Shown here: piece by piece, positions 23,317 to 32,224 of the stretch
How positions within the stretch are numbered: the stretch's first letter is position 1
Layout of the letters: each line of letters begins with the position of its first letter
From: Fructilactobacillus cliffordii
Lineage (GTDB): Bacteria > Bacillota > Bacilli > Lactobacillales > Lactobacillaceae
Assembly (NCBI RefSeq): GCF_024029355.1
Contig: NZ_CP097117.1
Location: 1,054,001 to 1,118,000 of the forward strand
Direction of reading: 5' to 3'
DNA: 64,000 bases
Translations under genes and position numbers: made by a program
The notes under the pieces: model-generated
Database searches by the model: none
What the model was told of the DNA's origin: nothing
The model's input: only the letters and a program-made list of their open reading frames with translations

Positions 23317-24246
23317 ATGAGTGCGTTAGCTTTATTAGTCGGGATTATCCCCGTGATTGGTTGGGGGTTCTTCCCCACGGTTTCTTCTAAAATTGGTGGT
23401 AAACCAGCTAACCAAATTTTAGGGGCAACCATCGGTGCTTTGATTGTCGGATTTGTGGTCTTCTTGGTAACTGGTTGTGGCTTCCCAACGGGACTTAACT
23501 TATTCCTAGGAATCTTATCGGGATGCGGTTGGGGCTTTGGTCAAATCATGGCTTTCAAAGGTTATTCATTGATTGGATCATCCCGGGTAATGCCAATTAC
23601 CACGGCCTTCCAGTTGATTGTAACAGCTCTCTGGGGTGCCTTTGCTTTAAGTAGTTGGCCTGGAGTTGCTAACAAGGTCATCGGAATGATTGCTTTGGTA
23701 GTGATTATCATCGGGGCAACTTTGACCACTTGGAACGAAAACAAGGAAAATACCAATGCTGCTGCTTTACGGAAAGCCATCATTTACCAATTAATTGGTG
23801 TGATTGGTTACTGGCTCTATTCCGCCGCTCCTCAAGTAGAAAACTTGAAGTGGGCCGAAGGATTCATTCCACGGACGGTTCCAATGAGTGGATTACAAGC
23901 ATTTCTTCCCCAAACCATCGGGATGGTATTGATTGCCATAATCTACTGCTTAACGCAAGTCGGTAAAGAAAACGTCTTCAAAGAAGCAACTTCTTACAAA
24001 CAAATTATTGCCGGATTCTTCTTCGGAATTGCCGCATTAGCTTACTTAGTTGCTGCTCAACCAGTTGAAAAGGGTGGCTTAGGGTTATCCACGGCCTTCG
24101 TGCTTTCCCAAGTTAGTGTAGTAATCGCTACGTTAACCGGAATCTACATGTTAGGGCAAAAGAAGACTCACAAGGAAATGGTTGCTACTTTAATCGGATT
24201 AGCTCTGATTATCATTGCTGCCGCCGTTACGGCCTTCTTAAACTAA
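23317..24246 (+). CDS. GRP-family sugar transporter (GlcU/RbsU-like)
   Basis: A 309-residue membrane protein with ten predicted helices, of the glucose/ribose porter family, which imports sugars in symport with protons. Recognisable elements are the start PVIGWGFFP, the GWGFGQIMAFKGYSLIGSS segment (about 75-93) and the internal duplication of five-helix halves. It starts at ATG 23317 behind GGAGG; a longer frame upstream to 23230 has no ribosome site. The perfect cre site points to an alternative sugar such as ribose rather than constitutive glucose uptake, but substrate is not provable here. Confidence 0.9.
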   Translation: MSALALLVGIIPVIGWGFFPTVSSKIGGKPANQILGATIGALIVGFVVFLVTGCGFPTGLNLFLGILSGCGWGFGQIMAFKGYSLIGSSRVMPITTAFQLIVTALWGAFALSSWPGVANKVIGMIALVVIIIGATLTTWNENKENTNAAALRKAIIYQLIGVIGYWLYSAAPQVENLKWAEGFIPRTVPMSGLQAFLPQTIGMVLIAIIYCLTQVGKENVFKEATSYKQIIAGFFFGIAALAYLVAAQPVEKGGLGLSTAFVLSQVSVVIATLTGIYMLGQKKTHKEMVATLIGLALIIIAAAVTAFLN

Positions 24247-24259
24247 TTAACTACCATTA

Positions 24260-24295
24260 AAATCCTTAAACCAATCTGGTTTAAGGATTTTTTTT
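24260..24295 (+). terminator. Terminator after the GRP transporter
   Basis: AAATCCTTAAACC and GGTTTAAGGATTT, then TTTTT. Confidence 0.85.
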
Positions 24296-24374
24296 GGAAC
24301 GACAAAAAGTGCTTACGAAATAGGCTCGCTTTGTGCTAAAGTAAGCAACAGTTAGCACAAAGAGGAGGAAGCAA

Positions 24375-24842
24375 ATGCCCAAAAATTGGAAAGAAGAATT
24401 ATTTTTTACTGGTATGATGGCCGGGTTAATGGTCTTAGGAATGACTTTTTATAATATCGTTAAAACGGATGGTTTTTCAAGCCACGTCTGGTCCGAGGTT
24501 CTAGCTGGTTACCCACTGGGTTTATTGGTGGCGGTTCTATTGGATCTTTTGTTAGTGGGACCATTAGTGAAATCCGTAGTTTTCAATTTTCTGATTAAGG
24601 ATCCCGCGAATACCAGTCCCATTCGGATTGGCATGACCATTTCGGTCCTGATGGTACTGGGGATGGTAACCTGCATGTCCTTGTTTGGACTGCTGATGAG
24701 CGCTGATACTCCATCTAACTGGGGCACTGCGTATCTGATGACATGGAGTTTAAACATCATCGTGGCTTTACCCTTACAACTATTGTTGGTGGGTCCAATT
24801 TCGCGCTTTGGATTACAAAAGGTACAGCAACAAATGGATTAA
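24375..24842 (+). CDS. DUF2798 membrane protein
   Basis: A 155-residue protein with four helices arranged as two DUF2798 repeats. Each contains the pattern of a long helix followed by LPLQLLLVGP- or LLDLLLVGP-type ends (about residues 58-66 and 133-144). Function is unknown. It starts at ATG 24375 behind GAGGAGG and is a single gene. Homologues are frequent in lactobacilli and often lie near stress genes, but nothing here gives a role. Confidence 0.82.
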   Translation: MPKNWKEELFFTGMMAGLMVLGMTFYNIVKTDGFSSHVWSEVLAGYPLGLLVAVLLDLLLVGPLVKSVVFNFLIKDPANTSPIRIGMTISVLMVLGMVTCMSLFGLLMSADTPSNWGTAYLMTWSLNIIVALPLQLLLVGPISRFGLQKVQQQMD

Positions 24843-24862
24843 GGTGAAATTTAGAAACAAAT

Positions 24863-24893
24863 AAAAAAGACACCCCGACGGATCGAGATGTCT
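24863..24893 (-). terminator. Terminator after the Abi gene
   Basis: On the minus strand AGACATCTCGA pairs with TCGGGGTGTCT using two G-U pairs, then TTTTTT. The pairing is better in the minus-strand RNA than in the plus. Confidence 0.7.
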
Positions 24894-24963
24894 CAGGTAG
24901 CGCTCGTAAGCCACTACCGCTATTGGTTTAATTATAATATATAATTATAATTAAATCAATATT

Positions 24964-25932
24964 TTAAATTGAAGTTAGGGCTTCGTTTAATTTCGTTTGA
25001 TAATCACTTCCTATTATTTTAAATAGTAGACTATTATTGTTTATACTATTTTTGAAATCATTGCATACAATAGTAGCTTCTTTAATTATTTTTCTTGATT
25101 CGGTTTTATTACCATTAAAAGAATTGAAATAAAATACTATAAGCAAGAAATAATCAATTATACTATCAAATTTAATATTGACTGATAAATTAAAATAGTT
25201 TACTAGTTTATTACATTGGAGATTACTTGGGTTGTTGTTTTTAAATCTAACGTCAAAAATAGGGCTATTATGAGCAATACAGTTTCTTAGATCTTTGATT
25301 AGAAAAATATCGTTAGATAGGGTTTTACAATTAGGATCTAACTGGTAATCATATGTTTTTAAAGATTTTGATATTTTGATTTTAGTTTCTACGTTTAACA
25401 AATTTATGAAGATTCCGAATGATCCCATTGTCATTAATTCAAAGTAAGCCCATAGAGGAAGTGGATTAGATGAATCAACGTAATGATTAACATATGGTTT
25501 GTTATAATTTTCCATCACTAACTCTTCTAAAATGGCTTTTAATTTTAATTTGCTTTTAATTTTTTTCTTTCGTTTATTACTATTCGAAATATCATTGTAT
25601 CCATTCAGTTTGTTTTTCATAACGTCTTTTAAGGAGACTCCACCATCAGGTGATGAAGCTATGCAAGATAAAGTGATGTTTTTTATCAATGTTTCATATT
25701 TTATAACATGAGTATAAAGTGAACTTTTTAAACGCATATCGAAATTGTAAATAGCTTCTATTTGAGAAAAATTTGAAATATAATTTTCTAATCCTAATCT
25801 ATAAGCTTTGTAGCCATGAAAATAACCCATTTCCAACAATTCCTTTTTTTCTTTGGAACCGTTTATGGTTATTTTATGATTATCCCTAATATGTTTCATT
25901 AATCCATTAGTAGTTTTTCCCTTAATAGTCAT
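24964..25932 (-). CDS. Abi-family (Abi_2, AbiD/AbiF-like) abortive infection protein
   Basis: A 322-residue single-gene phage-defence protein of the Abi_2 family. The N-terminus has the GYFHGYKAYRLG and EAIYNFDMRLK segments typical of the family. The C-terminal half has KDLRNCIAHNSP with an R-x4-H motif (about residues 220-225), the signature of HEPN ribonucleases. It acts presumably as an RNase that blocks phage multiplication by arresting the host. The gene is strikingly AT-rich compared with its neighbours and stands alone between a DUF2798 gene and the rlmD operon, so it was probably acquired by transfer. No antitoxin partner is visible. Confidence 0.85.
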   Translation of the reverse strand: MTIKGKTTNGLMKHIRDNHKITINGSKEKKELLEMGYFHGYKAYRLGLENYISNFSQIEAIYNFDMRLKSSLYTHVIKYETLIKNITLSCIASSPDGGVSLKDVMKNKLNGYNDISNSNKRKKKIKSKLKLKAILEELVMENYNKPYVNHYVDSSNPLPLWAYFELMTMGSFGIFINLLNVETKIKISKSLKTYDYQLDPNCKTLSNDIFLIKDLRNCIAHNSPIFDVRFKNNNPSNLQCNKLVNYFNLSVNIKFDSIIDYFLLIVFYFNSFNGNKTESRKIIKEATIVCNDFKNSINNNSLLFKIIGSDYQTKLNEALTSI

Positions 25933-26015
25933 ATTTTACTCCAAAAAATTTATTTTGATAATTAATTATTAATGATTATACTATCTAAATAATTAGCAAT
26001 CAATTTGTATATTAT

Positions 26016-26052
26016 AAAAATGCCCCATAGAAATTATATTTCTATGGGGCAT
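26016..26052 (-). terminator. Terminator after the DUF2628-like gene
   Basis: ATGCCCCATAGAAAT and ATTTCTATGGGGCAT form a 15-bp stem, followed on the minus strand by TTTTT. Confidence 0.85.
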
Positions 26053-26069
26053 TAAATATTTAATGAAGA

Positions 26070-26477
26070 TTAGCGATAATAACGATGTTGTTTCAACAAC
26101 TGCTCCGAACGTTTGTCATACGGCTCATAACCGAGGTTTTGGGAGTGACGAAAGTACATCAAATTGTAAATTCCGCACCACAAGAAGTTGAAGAAAACGC
26201 CCAAGGCGTATGAAGCGGTTGCAAGGTCCGTCTTAGTGATGTAACTGTACAACATGGTGAAGCCAGCCTCGATCCCCAGCATACAGAAAATGTTGTACCA
26301 GTCACCCCGGAACCAAGCGGGCAAGATTCCAAAGAACAATGCGGTAAAGGATAAACCGACCTTGTTAATTCGGACCCGTCCGTCCTTACGATAGATTACC
26401 GCGTAGTTATCCGGGAGCATGGTCAGCAGTTGTTTTAATTGGTCATCATCTTCATCATTCAGGTTAAATTGATTCAT
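26070..26477 (-). CDS. Small DUF2628-like membrane protein
   Basis: A 135-residue protein with a polar N-terminus (NEDDDQLK-like, acidic) and three or four hydrophobic segments (about 40-58, 60-80, 90-110). It ends in a charged, Tyr/Arg-rich tail. It resembles DUF2628-type proteins, whose function is unknown. It starts at ATG 26477 behind AAAGGAG, 12 bases after the rlmD stop, so the two form an operon. Confidence 0.7.
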   Translation of the reverse strand: MNQFNLNDEDDDQLKQLLTMLPDNYAVIYRKDGRVRINKVGLSFTALFFGILPAWFRGDWYNIFCMLGIEAGFTMLYSYITKTDLATASYALGVFFNFLWCGIYNLMYFRHSQNLGYEPYDKRSEQLLKQHRYYR

Positions 26478-26489
26478 AAACAATCTCCT

Positions 26490-27896
26490 TTATTTCAGAG
26501 TTAATTTAACCACAATTTCAACGTGTGCCGTTTGCGGCAACATGTCGACGGGCTGTAAGTAGTCAACGTTATATTCCTTGGTTAACTGGACCAGGTCCTG
26601 AGCCAAGGTAGATTGGTTGCAGGAAACGTAAACAAATTTCTGGGGTCGGGTGGCGAGAATGGTATCAATTAATTTTTGATCCAAGCCGACCCGGGGCGGA
26701 TCCACCACGAGTGCATCGGGATACCACCCCGCTTGTTCCCATTCGGGCAAGAGTTCTTCGGCTTTTCCGGTAAAGTAGTGGGCGTTTTCAATCCGATTCG
26801 TAGCGGCGTTTTGATTGGCATCTTCGACCGCTTCCGGGATTGTTTCCATCCCCCGGACCTCATCCACTTGGTGGGCTAAAGTTAGTCCAATGGTTCCGAC
26901 TCCCGCGTAGGCGTCGACCAAACGATCAGTTGGGGCTAATTCTAGCGCCTGACCAGCTAGGTCATAGAGCTTGGGGGTCATGATGGAGTTTAATTGTAGG
27001 AAAGCACGAGCCGAAAGGGCAAATGATAATCCCTTAATTTTTTCGGTAATTGTCGGACTTCCTGCCAACCGGATGGTTTGTTCTCCCCAAATTAGCGGAG
27101 AAGTACCCGGATTGACGTTGTGCATGATTGACGTTACCTCGGGTAGTTCTTCGGCAATCCGCCAGATTAACTGGTGTTGTTTTAAAAGTTTCTTAGAGTG
27201 GGTAATAAAGACCAGTTGGACCTGATCGGTGTTTCGAGCTGCCCGCACCACAATCGTCTTTAAAATTCCAGTGTTGGATTCTTCGTCGTAGGTCGGAATC
27301 TGGAGGTCTTGCACCATCTGGACCACGGCGCGCATTACCTTCATAGTGAGTGGGTCTTGAACCGCACAGGTTTCCATGTCGACCACTTCGTGCGTTCCTT
27401 CTTTGTATAGACCCGCAATCACGCGGCCAGCTTCATCGGTCCGAATTTGAAATTGGGCCTTATTCCGGTATTCATACGGATCCTGCATCCCAATCACGGG
27501 GCGGATGTCGTATTTTTCAAAGCCTCGGGGATGAAAGCGACTGAGGGCTTGTTTTACTAAGTCCCGTTTAAACTTTAACTGTTGGGGGTAGTCGAGCACT
27601 TCAAGTTCTAAACCACCGACTTCGGTGGCGTAGGCGTCACGAGGAGCAATCCGGAACTGACTTTTTTTATCGATTTGTTGTAACGTTCCCCGAAGGTGGC
27701 GCGGTTTAATTTCACTAATGTCAGCCTGGACGACTTCCGTCGGGAGGGCTCCGGGAATGAAGATTAATTTGCGGCGGTAGTAGCCGACCCCTTCGCCGTT
27801 AATGCCGAGTCGTTTGATGGTAACGGTCACGCGTTGGTGCAGTTGCACCTGGACGTCGGTGGACCGCTGGTGAGACTGGTTTCGTTGTTTTTTCAT
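26490..27896 (-). CDS. rlmD: 23S rRNA (uracil-5-)-methyltransferase RlmD family
   Basis: A 468-residue RumA/TrmA-family enzyme that makes 5-methyluridine in 23S rRNA. It has an N-terminal TRAM domain (about residues 18-75), a Rossmann SAM domain (DAYAGVGTIGL, about 318-328) and the catalytic region VDPPR followed by YVSCNQSTLAQD (Cys about 424). In RumA a 4Fe-4S cluster is held by a C-x5-CGGC motif; here the matching stretch reads ATEVGGLELE (residues 90-99). The cluster cysteines are therefore lost, as in several lactic acid bacteria. It starts at ATG 27896 behind AAGGAGAA. The RlmC/RlmD/RlmCD choice is not certain. Confidence 0.9.
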   Translation of the reverse strand: MKKQRNQSHQRSTDVQVQLHQRVTVTIKRLGINGEGVGYYRRKLIFIPGALPTEVVQADISEIKPRHLRGTLQQIDKKSQFRIAPRDAYATEVGGLELEVLDYPQQLKFKRDLVKQALSRFHPRGFEKYDIRPVIGMQDPYEYRNKAQFQIRTDEAGRVIAGLYKEGTHEVVDMETCAVQDPLTMKVMRAVVQMVQDLQIPTYDEESNTGILKTIVVRAARNTDQVQLVFITHSKKLLKQHQLIWRIAEELPEVTSIMHNVNPGTSPLIWGEQTIRLAGSPTITEKIKGLSFALSARAFLQLNSIMTPKLYDLAGQALELAPTDRLVDAYAGVGTIGLTLAHQVDEVRGMETIPEAVEDANQNAATNRIENAHYFTGKAEELLPEWEQAGWYPDALVVDPPRVGLDQKLIDTILATRPQKFVYVSCNQSTLAQDLVQLTKEYNVDYLQPVDMLPQTAHVEIVVKLTLK

Positions 27897-28029
27897 TTTT
27901 TCTCCTTATGTAACTAATCTGTTTAATTATATCATTTCTAGGTGTGTTCCCGCAGGGGTTGGCTTCTAGTTGGAGTCGCGGAAAAATCAGCGTATAATTA
28001 AAAAAGATTTAGGAAAAGAGGAGATTGCT

Positions 28030-28686
28030 ATGCATCAGTTAGAGACACAAGCATTGTGCTATACGATTGATGATCGTAACATCATTAACAACATTAACTG
28101 GGCGATTGATCAGGGCGCGGTGGTCACGATTACTGGTCCTTCCGGAAGTGGAAAATCGACCTTTGTGAAGTTGTTGGCGTCGTTGTTAAACCCCACTAGT
28201 GGAACGATTACCTTTGCAGGCAAACCGATTACCGAACTAGATCCAATTGCGTATCGACGCGAGGTTTCGTACGCGGTGCAACAGCCAACCTTGTTTGGTG
28301 ATACCGTCCGAGAAAACCTAGAGTTTCCGTACCAAATTCGCAAGCAACCGTTTGACGAACAGCATGCCATTCAAGCACTGAAGACGGTGGATTTAGGGGA
28401 AGCGGACTTAGATCGACAGGTTACGAGCTTGTCGGGGGGAGAAAAACAACGGGTTGCATTACTGCGGAACGTGCTCTTTCCGCCTAAGATTTTAATTACG
28501 GATGAGGTTACCACTGGCTTAGATAGTGATAGTAAAGCAAGTGTTCACAAAATGCTTGATTACTTTAACCAGAAATACCAAATGACGGTCATCATGATTA
28601 CGCACGATGACGAAGAAATTCAAGCGGCCCAACATCTCTACGAAATCAAAGCCGGTCAAATGGAGGAGGTTGCTAAACATGAATAA
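28030..28686 (+). CDS. fetA: ABC transporter ATP-binding protein, FetA-like
   Basis: A 218-residue ATPase with Walker A GPSGSGKST (about residues 36-44), signature LSGGEKQR (about 136-143) and Walker B ILITDEVT (about 155-162). ATG 28030 follows GAGGAG; a longer frame to 27970 lacks a ribosome site. The stop overlaps the start of the UPF0014 permease by 8 bases, as in the FetAB pair of E. coli, linked to iron export and oxidative-stress tolerance. Assignment rests mainly on this pairing with a FetB-type permease. Confidence 0.85.
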   Translation: MHQLETQALCYTIDDRNIINNINWAIDQGAVVTITGPSGSGKSTFVKLLASLLNPTSGTITFAGKPITELDPIAYRREVSYAVQQPTLFGDTVRENLEFPYQIRKQPFDEQHAIQALKTVDLGEADLDRQVTSLSGGEKQRVALLRNVLFPPKILITDEVTTGLDSDSKASVHKMLDYFNQKYQMTVIMITHDDEEIQAAQHLYEIKAGQMEEVAKHE

Positions 28687-29440
28687 TTTAATTGTTTCCA
28701 ATACGGCCCTTGCGTTAACGGCGGTCTTCGTGGTCTTTGCCATGTGGATTGGTTACCGGGAACACCTAGGAATTACTAAGGATTTAATTGTTGCTACGAT
28801 TCGGTGTGTCATCCAGTTATTCGTAGTGGGATATGTATTAAAGTACGTCTTCCAAGTTAACAACTGGTTGCTCACCATGTTGCTAATCTTAATCATCATC
28901 TTCAACGGGGCTTATAACGCGCGGGGTCGTAGTGGTGGCTTGCGAAATGCCTTTTGGATTTCATTAACGGCGATTGCCACCAGTACATTAGTGATTTTAC
29001 TGGTACTGGTGCTTGACGGTGCTTTGAAGTTCATTCCTTCCCAAATTATTCCAGTCTCGGGGATGATTGTTAGTAACTCAATGGTTTCGATGGGCCTCTG
29101 TTTCCGGACGATGAATTCGATGTTTAAGGACCGTCGTTCCCAGGTTTTGGAAATGTTAGCGTTGGGAGCAACTCCGATGATAGCTAGTAAAGGGATTATC
29201 CGTGATGCCATCAAGACGGGGCTCCAACCCACAATTGATAGTGCTAAAACGGTGGGACTTGTGGCATTACCCGGGATGATGTCTGGGATGATTTTTGCCG
29301 GAGCTGATCCAGTGTTGGCCATCAAATACCAGATCATGGTGACGTTCATGCTCTTGGGAATTACCTCAATTAGTTCCATTATTGGGTGCTACTTGGGCTA
29401 CAAGAGCTTCTTTAATCAACGGGATCAATTAATTCGCTAA
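28679..29440 (+). CDS. fetB: UPF0014/FetB-family ABC permease
   Basis: A 253-residue membrane protein with six or seven helices. UPF0014 motifs are the NGAYNARGRSGG segment (about 79-90), IIPVSGMIVSNSM (about 121-133), the ALGATPMIASKGIIRDAI coupling helix (about 161-178) and VALPGMMSGMI (about 194-204). It forms an exporter with FetA, probably for iron. It starts at ATG 28679 inside the end of fetA behind GGAGGAGG, so the two are translationally coupled. Confidence 0.9.
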   Translation: MNNLIVSNTALALTAVFVVFAMWIGYREHLGITKDLIVATIRCVIQLFVVGYVLKYVFQVNNWLLTMLLILIIIFNGAYNARGRSGGLRNAFWISLTAIATSTLVILLVLVLDGALKFIPSQIIPVSGMIVSNSMVSMGLCFRTMNSMFKDRRSQVLEMLALGATPMIASKGIIRDAIKTGLQPTIDSAKTVGLVALPGMMSGMIFAGADPVLAIKYQIMVTFMLLGITSISSIIGCYLGYKSFFNQRDQLIR

Positions 29441-29448
29441 TGGATATT

Positions 29449-29483
29449 AAAAAGGAGTAACTCGTTATGAGTTACTCCTTTTT
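29449..29483. terminator. Bidirectional terminator
   Basis: AAAAAGGAGTAACTC and GAGTTACTCCTTTTT around GTTAT. The stop of the converging gene lies inside the stem. Confidence 0.85.
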
Positions 29484-30125
29484 GTGTGTTTGGTGTTTTT
29501 CGCGGTAGAGATAGACACCCAGGATGAGGATGATAATCAGAGCCAGGACCACGAAGCGAATTAAGCGGGAAAATCCAATCGGATCCGTCGTGGTAGGGCT
29601 GATAATGGGAAATAAGATGAGCGGATAAAAGAGAATCAACCACAAGAGCACGGTGAGTACAATCGTAGCCCAGGTCGGTAACCGTAAGAAGAAGCGCATC
29701 ATAAAGGGACGAGTAACGAGCCAGCCAAAGCCCCAGATGTAGGCCACGGCCAACAGTAAGCCTCCTACGTTGAGTTGCAAGTGAGGAATCAGTAGGACTG
29801 GAACACACAGAGCGATTACCAACCAGAAAGTCACTACGCACAGAAAATGCAAAAGTGATTTTGGTTTGAGTTTCTGCGCCTGGGTTAATTGATAAGCCAA
29901 AATTTTCGGATTCATCTGAAAGGTAGCCTGACCAGATTTACCCTTTTTTTGTCCGTCTAAGAGCCGATAGAGGATTCCTAGTAGTTCGGATTCAATCTCT
30001 GTTTCGTGGACAAAGAGGCTGAAGAACCGGACGTAGAACAGCAGTGATTGATAATAACGCTGGTGGGATTTGTCGAGCTTGGCTTGTAGGTTAGCATTTT
30101 GTTGGCTCAATTGATTGTATTTCAC
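29472..30125 (-). CDS. DUF1129-like membrane protein
   Basis: A 217-residue protein. The N-terminal 90 residues are soluble and helical (SQQNANLQAKLDKSHQRYY), with a LLDGQKKGKSGQATF segment that resembles the GQ-x-GKTA-like motif of DUF1129 proteins. Four or five membrane helices follow (about 95-205), then a short basic tail. Function is unknown. It starts at ATG 30125 and is transcribed alone towards fetB. The family call is tentative. Confidence 0.65.
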   Translation of the reverse strand: MKYNQLSQQNANLQAKLDKSHQRYYQSLLFYVRFFSLFVHETEIESELLGILYRLLDGQKKGKSGQATFQMNPKILAYQLTQAQKLKPKSLLHFLCVVTFWLVIALCVPVLLIPHLQLNVGGLLLAVAYIWGFGWLVTRPFMMRFFLRLPTWATIVLTVLLWLILFYPLILFPIISPTTTDPIGFSRLIRFVVLALIIILILGVYLYREKHQTHKKE

Positions 30126-30211
30126 GAGCAGACTCCTTTACTAAGTAATTTGGTTCATTATATCATTTCTGAACCCGCTTTGAACGGCTGGCTCAGTTTA
30201 AAACTGTAAAC

Positions 30212-30239
30212 AAAAAGCCCCACCTAGGAGGGGCTTTTT
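30212..30239 (-). terminator. Terminator of the opp operon
   Basis: AAAAAGCCCC and GGGGCTTTTT around ACCTAGGA, directly after the oppF stop on the minus strand. Confidence 0.85.
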
Positions 30240-30243
30240 GTGG

Positions 30244-31164
30244 TTATTGATACTTTTGGGCAGTCGCTTCGTCACAGTAGAGGAAGTGGCCGGGTTTTAC
30301 TTCACGGAGTTCCTCGCCTTCCTTAAACGGATGCGAGTGATCAAACTCTTTAACGTGATGATTGCGTTCTAGTTCTGGATCAGGAACTGGAACCGCTGAT
30401 AACAGGCTCTGCGTGTAAGGGTGGAGCGGATGGTTATAAACTTCTTCCGTTTCCGCCATCTCGACGATTTTACCCTTGTAAAGCACGGCAATTCGGTCAC
30501 TGATGTACTTCACCATCGACAAATCGTGGGCGATAAACAGGTAGGTTAATCCTTGTTCTTCCTGAATGTCTTGTAACAGGTTGACCACTTGGGCTTGAAT
30601 CGAAACATCAAGGGCCGAAATCGGTTCGTCGGCGATGATGAAGTCAGGCTGAACGGCTAACGCCCGGGCAATCCCGATCCGTTGGCGTTGTCCCCCAGAG
30701 AATTCGTGGGGATATCGGTTGGCAAATTCAGGGTTTAAGTTAACCTTCTTGAGTAAGTCAGCCACCTGACGATCCCGGTCTTCGCTGTTTTGGGCCAGAT
30801 GATGAATGTCAATTCCTTCAGCAATGATGTCCTTAACTTTCATCCGTGGATCTAAAGAAGCGTAAGGATCTTGGAAAATCATCTGCATCTGCTTCCGGAA
30901 ATCCTTGAGGTGTTTGTTTTTTAATTTCGCAATGTTTTCATCGTGAAAGTAAACGTCACCACTGGTTGGATTGTACAGCCGAATGATACTCCGACCGGTG
31001 GTCGTTTTTCCGGAACCAGATTCACCCACTAAACCAAGGGTTTCACCTTCGTAGATGTCAAAGGAAATGTCATCCACGGCCTTGACTTCATCCTTTTTAC
31101 CTTCGTTAAAGTACTGCTTTAAGTGCCGCACCTTTACGATTGGCTTTTGCTCTGAATTAGTCAT
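30244..31164 (-). CDS. oppF: Oligopeptide ABC transporter ATPase OppF
   Basis: A 306-residue ATPase of the dipeptide/oligopeptide importer. Walker A is GESGSGKTT (about residues 47-55), the signature [14 protein letters not shown] is about 155-168, Walker B is FIIADEP, and the OppD/F-type C-terminal extension has [18 protein letters not shown] 31164 (MTNSEQKP) is chosen; a longer frame upstream has no ribosome site. It overlaps the end of oppD by 8 bases. It is the last gene of oppABCDF. Confidence 0.95.
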   Translation of the reverse strand: MTNSEQKPIVKVRHLKQYFNEGKKDEVKAVDDISFDIYEGETLGLVGESGSGKTTTGRSIIRLYNPTSGDVYFHDENIAKLKNKHLKDFRKQMQMIFQDPYASLDPRMKVKDIIAEGIDIHHLAQNSEDRDRQVADLLKKVNLNPEFANRYPHEFSGGQRQRIGIARALAVQPDFIIADEPISALDVSIQAQVVNLLQDIQEEQGLTYLFIAHDLSMVKYISDRIAVLYKGKIVEMAETEEVYNHPLHPYTQSLLSAVPVPDPELERNHHVKEFDHSHPFKEGEELREVKPGHFLYCDEATAQKYQ

Positions 31165-32209
31165 GTTGTTCTTCACCTCGCAGTTCTTTGTATTTCGCAA
31201 ACCGCTTTTGAATTGATTCTGGCGGGGTTACCTTGGGAGCGCGGGGATCGAGCAACCAGGTAGCGGCGTAGTGGGTATCCGTCACCTTAAAGAAGGGTGG
31301 TTGTAACCGTTCATCGATTTTTAGGGCATATGGATCCCGGGGAGCAAACGCATCCCCCTTGGGGGGATTAATTAAGTTAGCCGGAGTTCCGGGAATGGCT
31401 TTCAGCCGTTGACCTTGAATGTCCAGGGTCGGCATTGAGTCGAGGAGTCCCCAAGTGTAGGGATGCCTTGGATCGTAGTAAATTTCGTCCGTCAATCCGT
31501 ATTCAATAATCTTACCGGCATACATCACGGCCACCCGGTCAGCAATTCCGGCCACCACCCCTAAATCGTGGGTGATGAAGATGATGGAAGTTCCAATCTT
31601 CTTTTGCAGGTCCTTTAATAAGCTAATGATTTGGGCTTGCACCGTCACGTCCAACGCCGTGGTTGGTTCGTCGGCAATCAGAATTTCTGGGTTATCGATG
31701 ATGGCCATCGCAATCACGATCCGTTGTCGTTGCCCACCAGAGAATTGGTGAGGATAGTCCTTGATTCGTTCCTTGGCGTTCGGAATGCCCACCATTTCTA
31801 AGACCTCGAGGGCTCTTTTCATGGCTTCTTCCTTTGAGGCATCACCGTGAGTAATCAACGGTTCAGCAACCTGCTTACCAATCGTCATGGTGGGGTCCAA
31901 TGAGGTCATTGGATCCTGGAAGATCATCGAGATGTCTTTTCCCCGAATCTTATCCATTTCCTTAGGACTTAAATGGAGGAGATCTTGGTCGTGAAACTGG
32001 ACGGAACCACCAGTAACCTTGGCATTCTTAGCGTACAGTTGAATCACGCTCCGCACGGTTACTGATTTTCCGGAACCAGATTCACCCACGAGAGCGAGGG
32101 TTTCCCCTTTTTTCAGGTCAAAACTAACGTCTCGGATGGCGTGGACAGTTCCGTTTAAGGTCGAAAAGTCTACTTGTAAATTTTTCACTTGTAAAATGTT
32201 GTCAGTCAT
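31157..32209 (-). CDS. oppD: Oligopeptide ABC transporter ATPase OppD
   Basis: A 350-residue ATPase with Walker [10 protein letters not shown] (about 40-48), signature [14 protein letters not shown] (about 157-170), Walker [13 protein letters not shown] and the C-terminal oligopeptide-importer domain ([12 protein letters not shown]). Some OppD proteins carry a cysteine-rich iron-sulfur site in this domain; none is seen here. It starts at ATG 32209 behind AGGAGGAG, 15 bases after oppC. Confidence 0.95.
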   Translation of the reverse strand: MTDNILQVKNLQVDFSTLNGTVHAIRDVSFDLKKGETLALVGESGSGKSVTVRSVIQLYAKNAKVTGGSVQFHDQDLLHLSPKEMDKIRGKDISMIFQDPMTSLDPTMTIGKQVAEPLITHGDASKEEAMKRALEVLEMVGIPNAKERIKDYPHQFSGGQRQRIVIAMAIIDNPEILIADEPTTALDVTVQAQIISLLKDLQKKIGTSIIFITHDLGVVAGIADRVAVMYAGKIIEYGLTDEIYYDPRHPYTWGLLDSMPTLDIQGQRLKAIPGTPANLINPPKGDAFAPRDPYALKIDERLQPPFFKVTDTHYAATWLLDPRAPKVTPPESIQKRFAKYKELRGEEQHD

Positions 32210-32224
32210 CGGTACTCCTCCTTT

